A DNA stretch of 64,000 nucleotides from Acridotheres tristis (GCA_037013685.1 CM072893.1:15650736-15714735), one strand, 5' to 3'. Positions 46,283-61,590 are shown, numbered from the stretch's first letter. Translations and numbers: made by a program. The notes: a model not told the origin generated them from the sequence alone.

Positions 46283-47844
46283 CTAGCAATACAAAAAGCA
46301 AAACACCATTAGCCATTCACAGAACAAAACTTGTGAGAGGCTAAAGGGGTCAAGAGGGAGCTCTTCCACACTTTTATCTCACCACATTAAAGACTATTTT
46401 TGAAGGATAGTAAAAGTCAGCACAGAAATGTTCTGAAGAGTTGTCTCTCAACTCCATGTCTGTTTTCAGCCACTCAAGGCATGGGCACACATCTCAAAAA
46501 AACCCAGTCCTTGGCCAAAAGAGCTGCATCAGCCTAGCAGTTTGCCTCCAGACAAAACTGACACTGCTTAGTTAGATTTAAGGTAACCAAGTATTTCTCA
46601 TACATTTCTGTTACGATGTGGCAGCAACATCCTGCAAATTCCAGCAGTTTACACAAAGAACTAGAACAGCACATGTGCACAAGTAGCAATGGAACAGTTA
46701 TCTAGGAACCTTAGTGTTGACCTTTTCTGACAACATTCAGTATTCAGCTATTTACAAGGTTTTAATTTCAATTACTGCTTGTTGGTTTATTCCCTTCACC
46801 ACCACCTTTCAGATGATATGTCTTTATACTTCAAGTTCTTTAGTGAAGCCACTGGGAATTTATGTGTCAGTGCAGTGTTGACTACACTAAGCTCATGAGG
46901 ATCTTAACTGAAGGCAGTAAGAGCTTTATATAAATACATTTAACTATCACCTTTCTACCAAACTAACTCCACTTTTTATGTTTTTACCTGCAGATGAAGA
47001 TTTCTTCTCATCAGGCTATACAACTCTTTATGTTTCTGCTTTGCTCTGACCCAGATTACATTTTATACAAAATACCACACTTGTCTTATCTGCAAGTACA
47101 TCTCTGCTTTACTGAGATCACCTCCTGACCCATCACTACAGCAGCCTTGGTTCCCTCATCTTCCAAACCCTGATGCCAAACCCCTAATTGATTCAGTTTC
47201 AGATATTCAATGTTATGTCTCTTCACCTCCCTCACGAGCCTCTAAAACACCACTGGAAGCCAGGGATGTAAACTAATCTGGCCCTCAGCTTTCCCTCCAC
47301 GCTGGCCTCCAGGCAGCATATCAAAGGAAAACTTCAGCCCTCATGTCAGTAAGCACTTTCTCACCCTCTGCCTAGAGATGCCCTCCAGTCCCAACAGCTG
47401 GGAAAGACAGGATAGGAGAGGGTTTTCAAAGTGCATGCACACAGCAAAGCAGCCAACATCTCCTCCAGCACTGTGCAGACCTGACAAATGAGAGGATTAC
47501 ATAAATATGGGAAAACCCCAGTTTAAAAACATCCACATTTATGATTTTTTTTTTTTGCAGTGAAATTAGATTCATTAGCCACTATTCCCTTCTCCCAGAC
47601 AGAGTCAGTCTTTACCACCAGAGTTGTTTTTACACCACCAGTGATTTTTACTCTGTTATAGATCCAGTCTGTTTTACAGTTCTATAATCCCATTCACAAA
47701 CGTGAGAGAAGCAGATTATAAAATAAACAACAATGGAAGAAAACGTGCTCCTTTCTCTACAGCTAGCAGATAAACAAGCTTTTAGCAGAAAAGTAATTTC
47801 ACTTACACTTTTGATAACCAAAACAGGTGTAAAGCTTTCAAGTC

Positions 47845-47900
47845 ACTAAAAAATATACTGCTTTTAATTAGTCCCCAAAAAGTGTACTGTTTTTAATTAA
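47845..47900. repeat. Imperfect tandem duplication, about 30-nt unit
   Basis: Two copies of a pattern with A-run, TACTG and TTTTAATTA (for example TATACTGCTTTTAATTA then TGTACTGTTTTTAATTA) lie head to tail. Confidence 0.65.
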
Positions 47901-49363
47901 ACACAGTCAAACTAATACCATTCCTGCTGGTATAGTAGTAGTAGATACCAAAGAAAGTTCAAATTGAGGCACTTTCATACTTGAAATTACTCTGAGCAAT
48001 AAAAGGAAAGGTATTTTGCATGGTTTAAAATGCATTTCCTCTATAGAGGTTCTTTATTCAGTTATCTCATTACACAATACTAGAAAAGAGGTAACACCTA
48101 AACAACATCTACAAGGTAAAAGGCTCAAAAAACTACTTCAGTACTGACTGAAACACCTGTCCATTGTTCTGAGAGCTGCAAGCCTTCAGCGTGGATGGTA
48201 TTCCCTTTTATAAAGATCTGGTGCTGGCTATGAAGGTTAGATTAGAAATGATACCACGTGAAACCTCCTGATCTGCTCCAGCACATGTCTAGCACAAATC
48301 AGCCAGCTTGATTTTAATAACTGCACACAGTGAAGTAAGGTAAGGTTGACTTTGCACTGAACCCATTAACTGATTAATCAGCTGTACTGTTAGTAGTAAT
48401 GAGCAGAAGACAGGTGGCCAATTATGCGGCATAGCTCAGAGCACACAGCTGAAACTTCTTCAGAATAAGCCAAACGCAGTAAAACCTGGAAGGGAAAAAA
48501 CCAACAATCTTACTTATAAAACCATGCACCGTTGTAAAGCTCACAGTTTTCTATAAGAAAAAATGGAGAAGGAAAAAATAGGAACTAACTTAAAAGTAGA
48601 AAATAATTTGTCAATCATACTCCAAGTGTGAGTGAATTCACAACAGCTACCCTGGCATACATGTAAACGCTAAAATTCTGAAGCGAAACTGCTCTAAGTT
48701 TCAAGGGGGTAGTAATGCATGTAGGCGAGACAATCCTCCCTGCAATATGGCTCAGAGCAGCATTAGAGGGTCTTTTACCTTTTTACTCCTGTAAAGTCAG
48801 CTAGACAGTCCTACTTTGGTGCTAAAACTGGACTTCAAATATTCTCATCTGAGTCCTAAACAAAGAGATCTATTCAAAAAGTTTATTTCTGGATACACAG
48901 TCCTGGGTTACTGGATTTATACCTACTCATAAGTAGATTTATACCCACTTGTACCAAGAAGTATTATCAATAAAACAGACAAAAGGTACTCTCAGGTTCT
49001 ATAATAAATATTTTAGCAAGGAAGAAAAAAGGAAGTCTGCTTAAAAAAACACAGAAGAAATCACCACAGCTTCTGCTCAGAAAGAAAATATAACTACAGG
49101 AATAAAGACTGCAAATTTAACATTTAAAAAAAATTCACAGCAGTGAAGTCAAAGTTGACAAATTCTTGAGATAAAACTATCCAAGAGAGAAGATGATTTT
49201 AAATTGTGGAGCAAAACTAGCAAGAATCACTATTTGCTCTTGGGAAGCAGACAAGACCCAAGTAGAACAAAAAACACATTTCAACTCTTGGAAGAATAGC
49301 GTCACAAGTAAAGTATAAACAACCTGAGACAATTCCCACATGCTAAATGACTAAGAAAATCCA

Positions 49364-49465
49364 GGTCTGGAAGAGATTTTAAGAAGCCACCTAATCTATA
49401 TCTCCTACCTCAAATGCAAGATCAAGCATATCTGAACTGTTCTGAATAAATCACACCTTATTATT
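49364..49465 (-). mobile_element. Possible ancient CR1/L3-family 3' fragment
   Basis: The + strand phrase GGTCTGGAAGAGATTTTAAG is followed by CCACCTAATCTATATCTCC, CTCAAATGCAAGATCAAG and TCTGAACTGTTCTGAATAAA. Read in order, these resemble diverged amniote CR1/L3 3' ends (reverse complement). The match is from memory and heavily diverged. Confidence 0.45.
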
Positions 49466-52400
49466 TACTGCCACACAGAACATGCAAAATTGATAAGGAC
49501 TATCCTGCCCTTTTTGCCACTGTTTTACATGAATTAGAGGTTTGATTTTTATAGTCATTTTGTAACAGCTAAAACTTTAGCATAGATGTAATTATTCCCG
49601 CTGGAACAACAACAACAAAACACCTGACCCCAAAACAGCCAACACAAGCTGTGCACACAAACCTGCATTTTCACCAGCAGAACAATTTCTGTGCCAGCAG
49701 GACTCACCACAGAGAGGAATGTGTAGCAGTTGCTTAACCTTTCCTATTAGAGGGTAGGCTGTAATAAGTTGCAGCCAACAATTACTCATAAAAACAGATC
49801 ATGTTCAAAATGAGCTAGCAGTATTCCTTCAGCACTGTAACCAAAAAACAGAGAAGAACTGGCTTGAATAATCAGCAGAACAGGGACCACGAGAATACCA
49901 AAGAGCTATTAAAACACAACAAAGAAAAAACAACTGGGCTAAACACTGAACGTATCTGCTATCAGGTTACTTCCATCGAGTTACTTTCATTTGACACACA
50001 TCCTACAAGTAAACTATACATACAAGTGAATGAATACAAATACAAGTGAACAAAACTCACAGCAAGAGATAAGACATGGTATAATGATAAACACATTGCT
50101 TTCCCTATATGTAATTTTAGAAAAATGGCATGTTAGGCTGCATTATCTTTTCAGAGATGAGTCTACAGCTCTGATTCTATAGCAATCCCTGGTCCCCATC
50201 TGACCTTTCCTCTCACCTTTCCTACTGGCTTCACTCCTAAATGTAACAAAGAGTAACAAAGTAATATAATTACACACAGAACAAGAAGATGAAGAAAATT
50301 AAGTGAATCACCTCTGATATCAAAAGCTAAAGTGAGAAGAACAATAAAACTAATAGGAAATATTCAATCTTGACTGGTGAAGGAGGTATGGGGGTGTTAC
50401 AAAACCTGTTTCACAAAACTGATTTTTAAAATAGTAAATAACACATTACTTTTTACAGGATTTCCCATGCAGAAAGATAAAACTGTTATTGTAGAATGCA
50501 CTTACAGCATTTCTGCTTGTTTAATATTTAAGCACTTGTCAGTAAAATGCCCCTTGGCTTAAGTCAGTGATCCATTGTCTCTCTGATATCCCTTAAAACC
50601 AAAACGTGCTGAGAATTCTCAAACAGGCAAGCAAAGGAAGCATTGCATTTAATCATAACACATCTAAATCAAGTATTTGAACTGATTTTTCTTAACTGTT
50701 TTCTGTACATTTCCTTCTAAAATTCTGCTGTTGGTTTTAGTTTATTCTCTTGTTCTTTTTTTCCTTTCTAGAAATTTATTCAGAGTTGATATTTTTAAGA
50801 AGTAGATGCCAGAGAAATACAGTCCTTAGGACTCAAACTTGGCAAGAAATATCAGAAAACTTCACCTTTGTGTTTAATTCTGTAATACTTGAGGGTAAAT
50901 GCTGTAAATGTAGTTTTAAAACAGTCTCCCAAGGTGAACACTGCAAAGTGAAACATAAGCATTTTAATTTAAAATGTACTTGTTATTTCAAATAAATTAT
51001 ATCCAAGGCATTTAGGCCATTGCTCATATTTCCTTTTCTTCTTCCATTTTACCATAAAATCAAATCTTATAAAAAGCAACTTGTCAATTAAAAACAGACA
51101 AAATCCATCTCTGAACTGAGGATAAGCCAACAGTAGGTACTAGAAGCATTTTGCAAAAGTCTGAAAATAAGACACTTTCTCTTCCTTTAAAGGTATTTCT
51201 CATGCAAAGCGCCATCCACAAGGCACATGAATTTTAGTTCCCTAATTCAAAGAGGTGTTAATTAAGAGCAGAACTGATTAAATGGGTCACAGATACACCA
51301 CCATCAGTTGGTTTTCTATCACACTAACATTTTGCCTTGGTAAATCCCAGCCCTACAAAGTCACCAGAATGGGAACATCAGAAGTGTTGAACTAACATCC
51401 TTGCAGCCCACATAAGCACTGTGGGTCACAAGACACATCTGTGTCTGCTTGCTGCTCTGTGGCTTTCAAGCACAGATTTGTGAGAGGAGTAGTGAACACT
51501 TACTATACAATTAACCAAATTTCAGGCAACATTATTAAAAAACAGCCCATCTATAATGCACTAGTACATAATACACAGAGATGATGGAATATTAAGAGCA
51601 TCCTTGAATAGTTTTGGGATTACAATCTTGGGAGTAAATCAGACTAAGTAGAATTAAATTAAGGTTCATGGTCCAGTCACAAACAGGAAAGCTATGTTTT
51701 CAGAGAGATAAAGGAAAAGTTCTCCACCTATGTGGAAGAGACTTTTCAGCTACTCTGTGCCTGGAAGACCTGGAACATATGAAGTACTGAATCACAACCA
51801 CCAAGCTTCAGAAGAAAACTATACTTAACATAAAAACGCAACTGACATAAACAATATAAATTTAAACATACAAAAGAAAGACAGGTAACATACAAGCACT
51901 TAAAACAATTGAAGTACTGACCTTTAAACACCCATACCAAAACGGGTCAAAGTTAGGGGAGAAAGGATTTGGAATAAAAGAATGCAACTAAACTGAACAG
52001 CATGAGAAACTTCCATTGTAAAGGCTCACAGATGAACTGCTGGAGCAGCTCTGAAGCTCTATCATATAGCAAAAGAAAGATTAGCTACACGTATGCTGAG
52101 AGAAGACCATCCAAAGAAGCACACTAGAAAATGAAGGAAAACTTCACTCAAGATGCCCTCTTTCAGGTCTGTATTAAGATTCTTACAATTAGAGATTAAT
52201 TTCCCTTCAAAAGATATGTCAGCTGCATATGATCACTTCAAATCACACAGCTGGTCTCAGTGGTGTTCAAAGCAAACACACAACATAGACTGCTCCAGCT
52301 GGAGCTGCTGGGTGCTCTTACAGCAGCCCAGCAGACACGAGGACTGAGCAGACACCAAGAACAGGTACCACTTTCTTGTCCCAAATACAATGTGAGGGAA

Positions 52401-53340
52401 CAAAACCAACAGGCAAGCCAAGGAGTGAAGACCCTAAAGCCGAACCAAGACCCTCCTACATCAGAATCTGGCTCCTGAATGGACACACGGAGCTGCATCT
52501 CCACCCAGCCCTAGTCTAGCTTGGCTACATGCAGAATGAAGCATCTGAAAACCAGAAGACACAATGCAATATTCAAATACTGCTCCCAGCCGTCTTCAAT
52601 TAGCTGTTTTCAATTCCCCTGCTTCCAATTAATAATTCCATGCCATTTTGTAGAAAGGGAAAAAAACCCACAATGTTCCTTGTAAGAAAAAACAAGCAAA
52701 CCACAGTATTGCTAAAAAGTGGAAGTTTTTCTTTTACAAGCTGAGGAAGCTAATGCAAAGATTCAAGTTCCTGATTCCCCAACTATTTGGGCCGCATCAG
52801 TTAAGAAAATAAGCAACTCCTTTACACTGAAATACTTGCTGTAGGGAGCTATAATAAAGTTTCAGCTATTCCTTTCTCAGATACTACACACTCCAAACCA
52901 ATTACCTGCAAAACATCTCAGCATTCACAAAACCAGCTGCAATAACAAATGGAGAGCAACAGCCTTTGGTGGAATTCCTGTGTGAGTTTTTCACACACTG
53001 TGACAGATCAAGAGGGTGAGACAAGACAAGAAAATGGACCAAGTGATGGAGATAGGATGCTACAAATGCTCCTGCTGATTTACTGTTAATCAAGCTTGCT
53101 CAGAACACAGACTAGAGGACTCTCACCTGAGGGCTCCCTTGGTTTTGTTTTCTCTTAATGTTTCTGTATTTTAAAATATCCACATATTTACAACATGCAA
53201 ATGGTCTCGCAAAAGCAGCAAAGACAGGACACTAATGCAACCCTCAAGTATTTCAGGCAATTAGCCACAGGAAAACTCTAAAAATATGGTTTTATCCAAG
53301 GGGCTTATATGGCAGGATGATAATCTCCTCGTGGAAGAAT

Positions 53341-53375
53341 GAAAGTATTTATATACACACACGCACATATACACA
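53341..53375. repeat. CA/TA-rich simple repeat
   Basis: Interrupted ACACAC/ATATAC tract in the long AT-rich region. Confidence 0.7.
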
Positions 53376-56300
53376 CTTTTTTTAATAATAAAAACATATT
53401 CCTAAAGAGAACTAAGTGACCAACAATTAACAAAATGCTACAGAGAACAAAGCAAGATTCACTTTGAATCACAGGTAAACTAATTTGTTCACAAAAAAAC
53501 CCAAACAAAAAACTCTCGGTATTGTTTGGTTTTATTTTTCTATCTGTGCAATTCACTCATTAAATATGCACATTAGCCTTCTTACTGCCTGTAAACAGTG
53601 CAGAACTCTCAAGTAAAGTTTTGGATTTTTTTAAATTTAGGAACTAATCTGCTTCTCTTATTTGCTTTTATCTTTCTCCTTCTCCATTGCTACTACCCCC
53701 ATAAGCTTACTAACAGCACTAAAACCCTAATGGGATCTGTGTTTACAAGATGCTCTTATACCTCTTATTTCCTCAGCAAGAGTTATGCAACTATCTGATC
53801 ACATAAACATTTTGCAGCAGTGAAATGACATTGAAAATTATGCCAATGAGTTGCAAATGCAGAAATATAAGACCATGTTGAAAGCAAAAACGATTTGGGG
53901 GAGGCCTACATCAGCCCTAAGCCACACAATGACAATTTTATGTACAAAACAGTGGAAAAGGATGAATATGCAACATAATTTTTTCATTAGCACTTACTGG
54001 ATAAGACTAATGAGATTCATAGCCACAAACCATTAAAAATACAGATCCCAGATGGGCAGATTACAGTCCAGAGTTGGAAACTTCACATTTAACTGACAAA
54101 CTGCAGCAACTATTACTACACAAATTCCATTGCAGACATCACAACATTTTAAGAATGGCACTTTTTTTAACCCAATGCAAAAGGGGTCATTTTATCACAG
54201 GAGGGTGTCCAATTCACCCACAAAGTCTCTGCCAACTGCAGCAAAAGCCATAGCAGAGTCAAATTTCATCTGAATTCAATTTCTGAAAACTGCTTAACAC
54301 TACATCACAAACAATGCGTAAGTATGTGCAAGTCAAAATATTTCACGGCTCAAATTATCTTTGGTTGCTGGATTTCCCTTCAAAGTGAGAGAAGTATATC
54401 ATTTGGCTGACAGCATACACATCTCCTGGCATCATGACTTCTGCCTCCAAGATTAAGGTAGTTTAGGAAGCTACAATTAGTTCCTTCTATAAGGCAGGCC
54501 TTAATGAACATTAAAATATCAGCAAAACAATACTTGTATTTTATTTGCACACAAGCTCTGTAGAATTGCAGAACACAAATGATTGCAGATTTAGGGAAGT
54601 GGGTGGGTGGGGGTTTCTTTTCAAGTGTCAGTAGTTTTAAACCTGTTAATGCTTGCAGTTTCCTTCTGCACATTTCTGACAAACCCACTTCACTATGGTT
54701 TTCTACATTCGCTCTCTGGATGCACACAGAGCTAAAAAAACCCCACAACTGAAAAACAACTGACTTAACTTGCTCACCTGTAGAGAAATGACATTACCAC
54801 CGTGCTAACATCAATCAGAGAGACTGCACCTCAAAACAGTTTTTGCTAACGAACCTGAGCACCTATCAGAGGAAGAATGCCACACTCAGCACAACTACTG
54901 CTATATATAGTTTCAATATTAGACTGAGTTTAAAATATTTTATCTCCAGCTTATTATTTTTAAAGTTACATCTCTAAGTGTTCCAGTGTCATGCCAACTT
55001 CACAAGACAAAAAAAGCCTTAGACAAAAGAAAGCTGGTGAGGTTTTAGAATGGTAAGCAATAACTGACCAGAGAACTAAAACTCAGAAGATGCACGATGC
55101 AAGATTTCTAACACACTAAGAAATTAAAAAGGCGCGCGTCTGGAAAATTCTTGTGCGCTGAAGAACAGATTTCCCTTCTCTCACAAAAGCTCTCTTCCCT
55201 ATGTCCTTACAACATTCTTACTATACTAGAATCCAGATCTCTACAAAGAAAACAACTTTAATAACATCTTCAGAACTACAGTTCAAGGAAAATGCAGAAA
55301 GCTACAAGTTACAAAGAATATGTTTGATGAGGGAGGAGAAAAAAATCCATGGTTTGGTTCCATGACTTCAGGACAGAAACACGTGCCAAAGCTCTTCCAT
55401 CACTAACTCGAACTGCTAAGATCCTATTCACCTATATTCTATGTTCTGCAGCAAAAAGATTTTGTTACACCCACAGAAAACATCTGTTCTGAGAAAATGC
55501 AAGGACCTCTTCAAACACAACTCAAATCTAGATCAGAAAGGTGTTTTTTCCATTTAATTTTATTGCTAATCCTATACAGTAACTGTGAAAATCTGCACAA
55601 GGCTATGTCGATGAAACTGGAATATTCTATAGCCTTTTTTTCAACTCTCACCTACTCTAACATCACTGAGATCACAAAACTCTGATATCAGTATTAGGCA
55701 GGTAATGGAGCATTCACAAATTGACAATCTCCCCTGAAAACTCAGACAATAAAATCCTTATTTCAAACCTTTCCATTTCCTTCCCTAAAAAAAATTAATT
55801 CATTTCAGAAAAAGAGCAGCCTGGGCAAGCAACCGACAGCTGTTAGAAATCCTAAAATAAACAGCACATTTTTGTAAAGCAAGACAGACAGTGCTACAAA
55901 ACACTGCATTCATGCCAGTGCTAGCCAAGGTTTCATCACAAATTGGGCAGCTTGCATTCAAAATAACTCTACAGCTGATGGAGCAGATTAGCTCCAGGCA
56001 AGTCATTTCCCCTGCACTGTTACTCCTTGGTCTCTCACCCCGTGCAGAAAGAATTCTGCACAACCAGGATTGTGCATTCAGAGCACAGCCATCAAACAGC
56101 TCCTGCCTCCTGAAAGCAAGACTCAGTGTTACCAGTTATTGCCACTCCTGCCCCACACAAGGTATTTAAATAGCTCAGAATTCAAAATTGTCTCCAGTGG
56201 CCTATGACCAAAAAAAAGCTATAAAGACCAACATAAACCAAATATTTTTCTGAATGTAGATGATGGAGCACAAATATAAATCAAAAGTCTGATTCTCCGC

Positions 56301-59300
56301 TGTGGTGAAGTCAATCTCTATCAAGAATTATTGATATGTTTTCAGACACAAAAGGAAGTCATACAAAACACCATGCAACTTCCACTATTATTGTGCTGTT
56401 CTCTACAGCACCATCCTTCATAACCATCCTTAAGTACAACATGCAAAATTAATCTCTAATCAGCTTTTTTCATGTGTCTGAATAAATGCCAGAACAGTAT
56501 CACTTGGCCTCCAAACAAATGCACTGGCAAACACTGAAGAGCTGCATTTACTGAATATATCAGCATGACATGAGGCAAATTTTTGGGGGGCTGATGGGAA
56601 AGTTACTGTCTGAAAAGAATAAAGGATAAGGCATTCTCACCTCTAGAGTAAAAAAAAATAATTAAACAACAGTCAGGAACTACAAGAAGGTATCACCTCT
56701 TAGTATGACCAGCTGGAAACCAATAGAGGTTTAAGTATCTATTTCATAAACACAAGTAAAAAGAAGTTAGATATCTAAATGCTTTCAAAAAAAATCTTAC
56801 CTGACTTCCTTCTCTCTCCTTTGGTTTTGTAAACATCTCCCCAAGCCTAACCTCAGGTCTGTGGCTTCATGCAAGGTTAGAGAGTTCAATCAGCAACATC
56901 CTTCAGTTCCAGGGTCTCCCACGGCAATCCCAAGGTGCAGCAGAGCAGCCCCCAGCCAGCCTGAACCCCCCTGCCAGACCAAGCTTTCACCTGCCCTGCC
57001 TTAAACTCTCAGCCCCTAGCAATTACATTTTCTCCCACTCAAGGTATTCATCTGATGATGTGTTAATAACCTATAGCTGGACAAAGTCCCTCTTCTAACA
57101 ATAAATAAAATCCCTTCCATTTTCCTCACATCACCTGTGGGAGAACAAAATGGGCAAGACAAAACTGAGTACCAAGGCACATATGAAGCAAGCAGGCATC
57201 GACAGAATGTTTACAGAGGAACGGTTAGTTATAAGCATGTCTGTTATTTTCAGTGCACAAAAATAATACCTAAAGCATCCCTGGAAAACTGTGAGGCACT
57301 TATTCAGCACAGTCCATTGCATGAATCTGGCTAGGCAAATGAATAATAACTCCCAAGATCTCCTCAACATCACAAGACTGAAGCAAACTCAAACATCTGA
57401 AAATGTCCACAGAACACAGTTTCTATTCATTGCTAGGCAGGCAAAACTAACTCCCCTGTCCTTGAGAAAGATAAGCAGCTTAGCTGACCCCATGCACTAC
57501 TGCTTTAAATGCAAGCAAGTAGTCAATGAAACTTTGAGACATCTTAGGTCAAATACAAGACATGCATGAAAGGCCTAAGTTACAAATATTTTCACCTGGA
57601 GCTCTGGTAAACAAATTTACCAGCTACATTTCTTTTTTCCTCCCATCTCAGCATTCACTGACCTAAATGTGAGCTAAGAAGTGGAATTACATGCAGTATG
57701 CAACAGGAATGGTAAAGAGCTCAGGAGAATTGCTAAATGATGCCCTATAGACTTCACAAATGTATTAGCTTCTCAGAAAAATGGTAATTTCATTTATGCA
57801 TCTATTGATTACATACTACCTGCAGGACTACCACGAAGCTTCAATGTCAAACCCTGACCAAGTATTTTTACATAGCAATAATTTCCTAAAAGCATGGAAC
57901 TTGGGCATTCAAGCCATCATCAAGCTATACAATTAGCCTCGAGCATGGATTAACAAGACTTCATGTTGGTGCACTCTCCAAAGGATGAGACAGATGTGAT
58001 TTTACCATGTAGGAATTCCAGTACAGGGATACATAAAAAGAAAATAAAAATACTAAAGAATCAGTCTCAAGAATCACAACTGGTACACTAAATCAGGCAA
58101 ATGGGAGCATAGGCAGGGAACAGTAAACCTGAAACAAGACAGGGACAGATTCCATAAGGCCATACAATACCCAATATTCACAGGTTCAGAAACTTTTCTG
58201 TACTTCAACCAACAATCTCGTTTTCGTCACACACATTGGCAAGATACCATCAAGAATGGCCCTAATGCACACAGGCATTATTTTAATGAATATCACTAAG
58301 AAGGAGTCTAGATGGTATCTTGACTACTTTTATTTTAAGGTTGACTCATTTTTTCTTTCCTTCTGACAGGGGAGACACGCTCAAAGCATCATCTTTAGAG
58401 ATCTCAAGTCTAACAGAAAAGCCACAATTAACTTTTTCCACTAGTTTATCTGCAGGGGGCTTGGGGGATTGGGGCAATACTAATTACACTTTAAAACATT
58501 GGTGTTTTCATATTCTCCATCAATGAATTATCCATGTTTATCAGTGTTTCTGGATAGCAAATAATGATGACCATCTGCTTAAATTTTTCATCTCTTTGAA
58601 CAGAGGAAGAAGCCAGAATCACCTGGCCACTGCTGCAATAAGTCACCATGTAAATGTCTTAACTCAGGAGAAAAAAGTACCCCTGGATGTCTTCCTGTAA
58701 AGACTCAATGGTTGCAGATAAATCCTGGGTAATATTTCTTTTATCATGCTACCTATTTATAGTTTTGTAAAAAAAGAGAAACTTCTTTTTTCATATTCTT
58801 TTTGGTCTCTGAGATCCCTCTTGTTCATTCTGTCAATTATGTTCTCACCTCCAGCTTTTCTCCCACAAAGGGACAGGATTTCTTCTGAGGACAGATATTT
58901 TTTCTTCCTCCCTCCATCTTATCAATTTATCCTTTCCCTTTCTTTTACATGCCAGTTTTTATCCCACAAGAAAAATAAGCCTTACTATATGTCTCACAGT
59001 CACAAGATAAACCTAGAAGACAAAAGAAAGGCAAAAAAAGTAACTGAGACATCAAGAAATAATACTCAGTCCCCCTACTTGCAGCAGCTGTATGAGGATG
59101 TTAAGATTTGGTTTAATGGCACTATTCCTGCAATCTTTTCAGGTTTCCTCCTTCTGTGGAAAGAGAATGTCTTAACTTTCAATTTTTTTCTCACACCAGC
59201 AGAGATTTAAGCAAATACAAAAAAATGAACACAAGCTTCTTCCAGCTTAAATATGTTCAGCTTTTGCCTAATTGATACTGGTAAATACTGATATCTTCAT

Positions 59301-61566
59301 TTTTCTTAATTTTCTTTTCTTCCAGTAATCTAGAAACACTAATAATGATTCATTGTAGAAGGAATATTTTACTAAAACCAGGTACTTTTCACAGCATTAC
59401 TTTTCTCAAAATAAGCAATTCCAGAAGATTTTAATTAATAGGTATATTGCAACCTGACAGAGCTCCTTTGTTTCATTCTTTTCAAAGACAGTACGTTTCC
59501 AGCTGTATGGAAGCAAATATAGAGGAACTAAAAATAATCAAAACTGCAAAGTTTCCACAATTCTTGCCCATAACGTTTAAAGCACATGGGGAAATGTGGT
59601 CAAAGACATCACATTCAGTCTTTTCTGTCAAAAATGCTACACAACTACCCAGAGCCTTGCCAGAAATAAAAAAGAAAGAAGAAAAAATGCATCAAAGAAC
59701 ACACAAACTGTGAAAAGAATAAGAACCTTCTGGTTGGTAATCTTACACTTAACTGCTCAAAACTACACAATTTTAGAGGAGACAATGTAAAAATCTGTCA
59801 TACAGTATTTTGAAATTAGAATCAGTATTTCAAGTATTTTGTACATTACACACCACAGCTGTTTAATATTTTAAAATATAAAATTCTAAATGTAATATTT
59901 TAGCTGGTTGACTCATATGTGCTTTGAATTTTACATTTGGAAGGTTTAGAAGAATGTTACAAAACAGGAGGAGGGAAGAAAATGCTTAATACAGATAAAG
60001 TGCATTAAAATAAATTTGACAAAAATAACTTCTAGCCATGACACTATTTTATATTAGTCTTATAACTGCTTTACAGTCTTATACTCAGATAGCTAATACA
60101 AAAAGTTGTTGGTCTAGAAGGAGCAATGAAATTTTAAAGACATTATCCTACTTTAAGAACCAAAGAATAAATAGGTCTTGACTCTTTGTAAATTTTCTTA
60201 TACAAAAACAAACAAACAAAAGCTTCTAAATCAACTATTGATATTCTAAGTAGACAAACATTTACTCCAGAAGTTCATTAAATTATGTAAACATCTTTTG
60301 AGACTGTACATTCCTTTTTTTCCTCTGGAACCTAGGACACAGAAAATTTAAGAGAAGATGCTCTTTGCTCCTGGTTAATAACTAGCATAAGAAACACTGT
60401 TCAAATCACTGATGTCCATTTCTGTTTCCTCAAGGGTATTACTGGGGGAGGGAGAGAAGTGGGGTTTTGTGTGTTTGTTTAAAAGACTGCAAAACAGAGC
60501 TTGACTTCAGAGAGCAGAAAGGGCCTGGCCCCAAGTAAGCATGTGAGTTCTACTCCCACAGCTCACATGCTGAATGATTTTTACTTTGGCTATATTAATT
60601 CCTCTAAACAGACTTGCCTAAGTTTGATCAGTTAACTTCTCATTTCTTTCTTTTTCACTAAAGAAATATAGACTGTACAGAAGGTGCTATTTTTGTGTAT
60701 ATAGATTATGCTATGGATTTGTTGCTGTTCCTCAAACTGAACTGGAACTCCAAAATTGTAGACTTGCATATTAAATCACACTTAACTGGTGGGTCTTCAA
60801 ACATACAGATCATTTCACCATACTACAACTAGAAGCAACACCAAACCAGAGCAAGAGGAGCACAGAATTGCAAGAGCCCAGCACAATTCATGAAGCTAGG
60901 AGGACACCTCCACCTATTGAACAAGCCTGCCTGGCTTCTTCAAACTTCCCATCACTTTGTGAACTCATCAACTCAGGGGAAAAAAATCCCTAACAGGGAG
61001 AGGGGGAGATAAAGAAAGCGATAGGAAACAAAGGCAGAGCACAATTCAGAGTCTAGGCTCAAACCTGAACCCCTATCCTTGCTCCCTCAGAGGTAAACAT
61101 GCCATGGAAAAGAATAACCCCTGTAGCTTCAGTAAGCCTGAAGCTCTTACAAATAGAGCCTCTGAAATCTCTGGTCATTCAGCAACATGGGGATCTCCAT
61201 AAAGTGAATGGAAAGAGAAAAAAAAAACACAAAAAGAAAAATCCATGGAAGCCAGGAAAAAAGATGAGTAGAAAGATGAGACAAACATTTCCCCATAGGA
61301 AGGCAAGACATTAAAACAGGCAAAGAACATGCAAGACTTTTTGGGAGAGGAAAAGAAACTTAACTAAAGGGAAAGGCCAAAAAACCACAGGAGAGATAAA
61401 ACTGGAGGGGCAATTTAAAATCTCATTAGTAAAAAAGTATTTCCTGATAGCTTCTTCATGTGGTTTCTTCAGTACCCATTTCTGAAGAGAGGGATACACA
61501 CATTTAATTATCTCAGAAAGGCACAGGAAAATGCAAATGAAGAGACAAATATCTGAGAATCATTCT

Positions 61567-61590
61567 CAATTTGTCCATCAATTTGTCCAT
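61567..61590. repeat. 12-nt perfect tandem duplication
   Basis: CAATTTGTCCAT occurs twice in immediate succession. Confidence 0.85.

Noticed and set aside
56890..57010. GC-richer patch considered as a ZSWIM8 first exon or promoter
   Set aside because: No frame on either strand gives the conserved N-terminus, and CpG is scarce.
58240..58322. 12-bp inverted repeat with 59-nt spacer, considered as a microRNA precursor
   Set aside because: The interior does not continue the stem, and a 12-bp repeat at this spacing is expected by chance in 64 kb.
58746..59210. 154-codon open frame in the long AT-rich region
   Set aside because: Low-complexity Phe/Ser/Leu-rich composition typical of T-rich DNA; no domain, no exon-like flanks.
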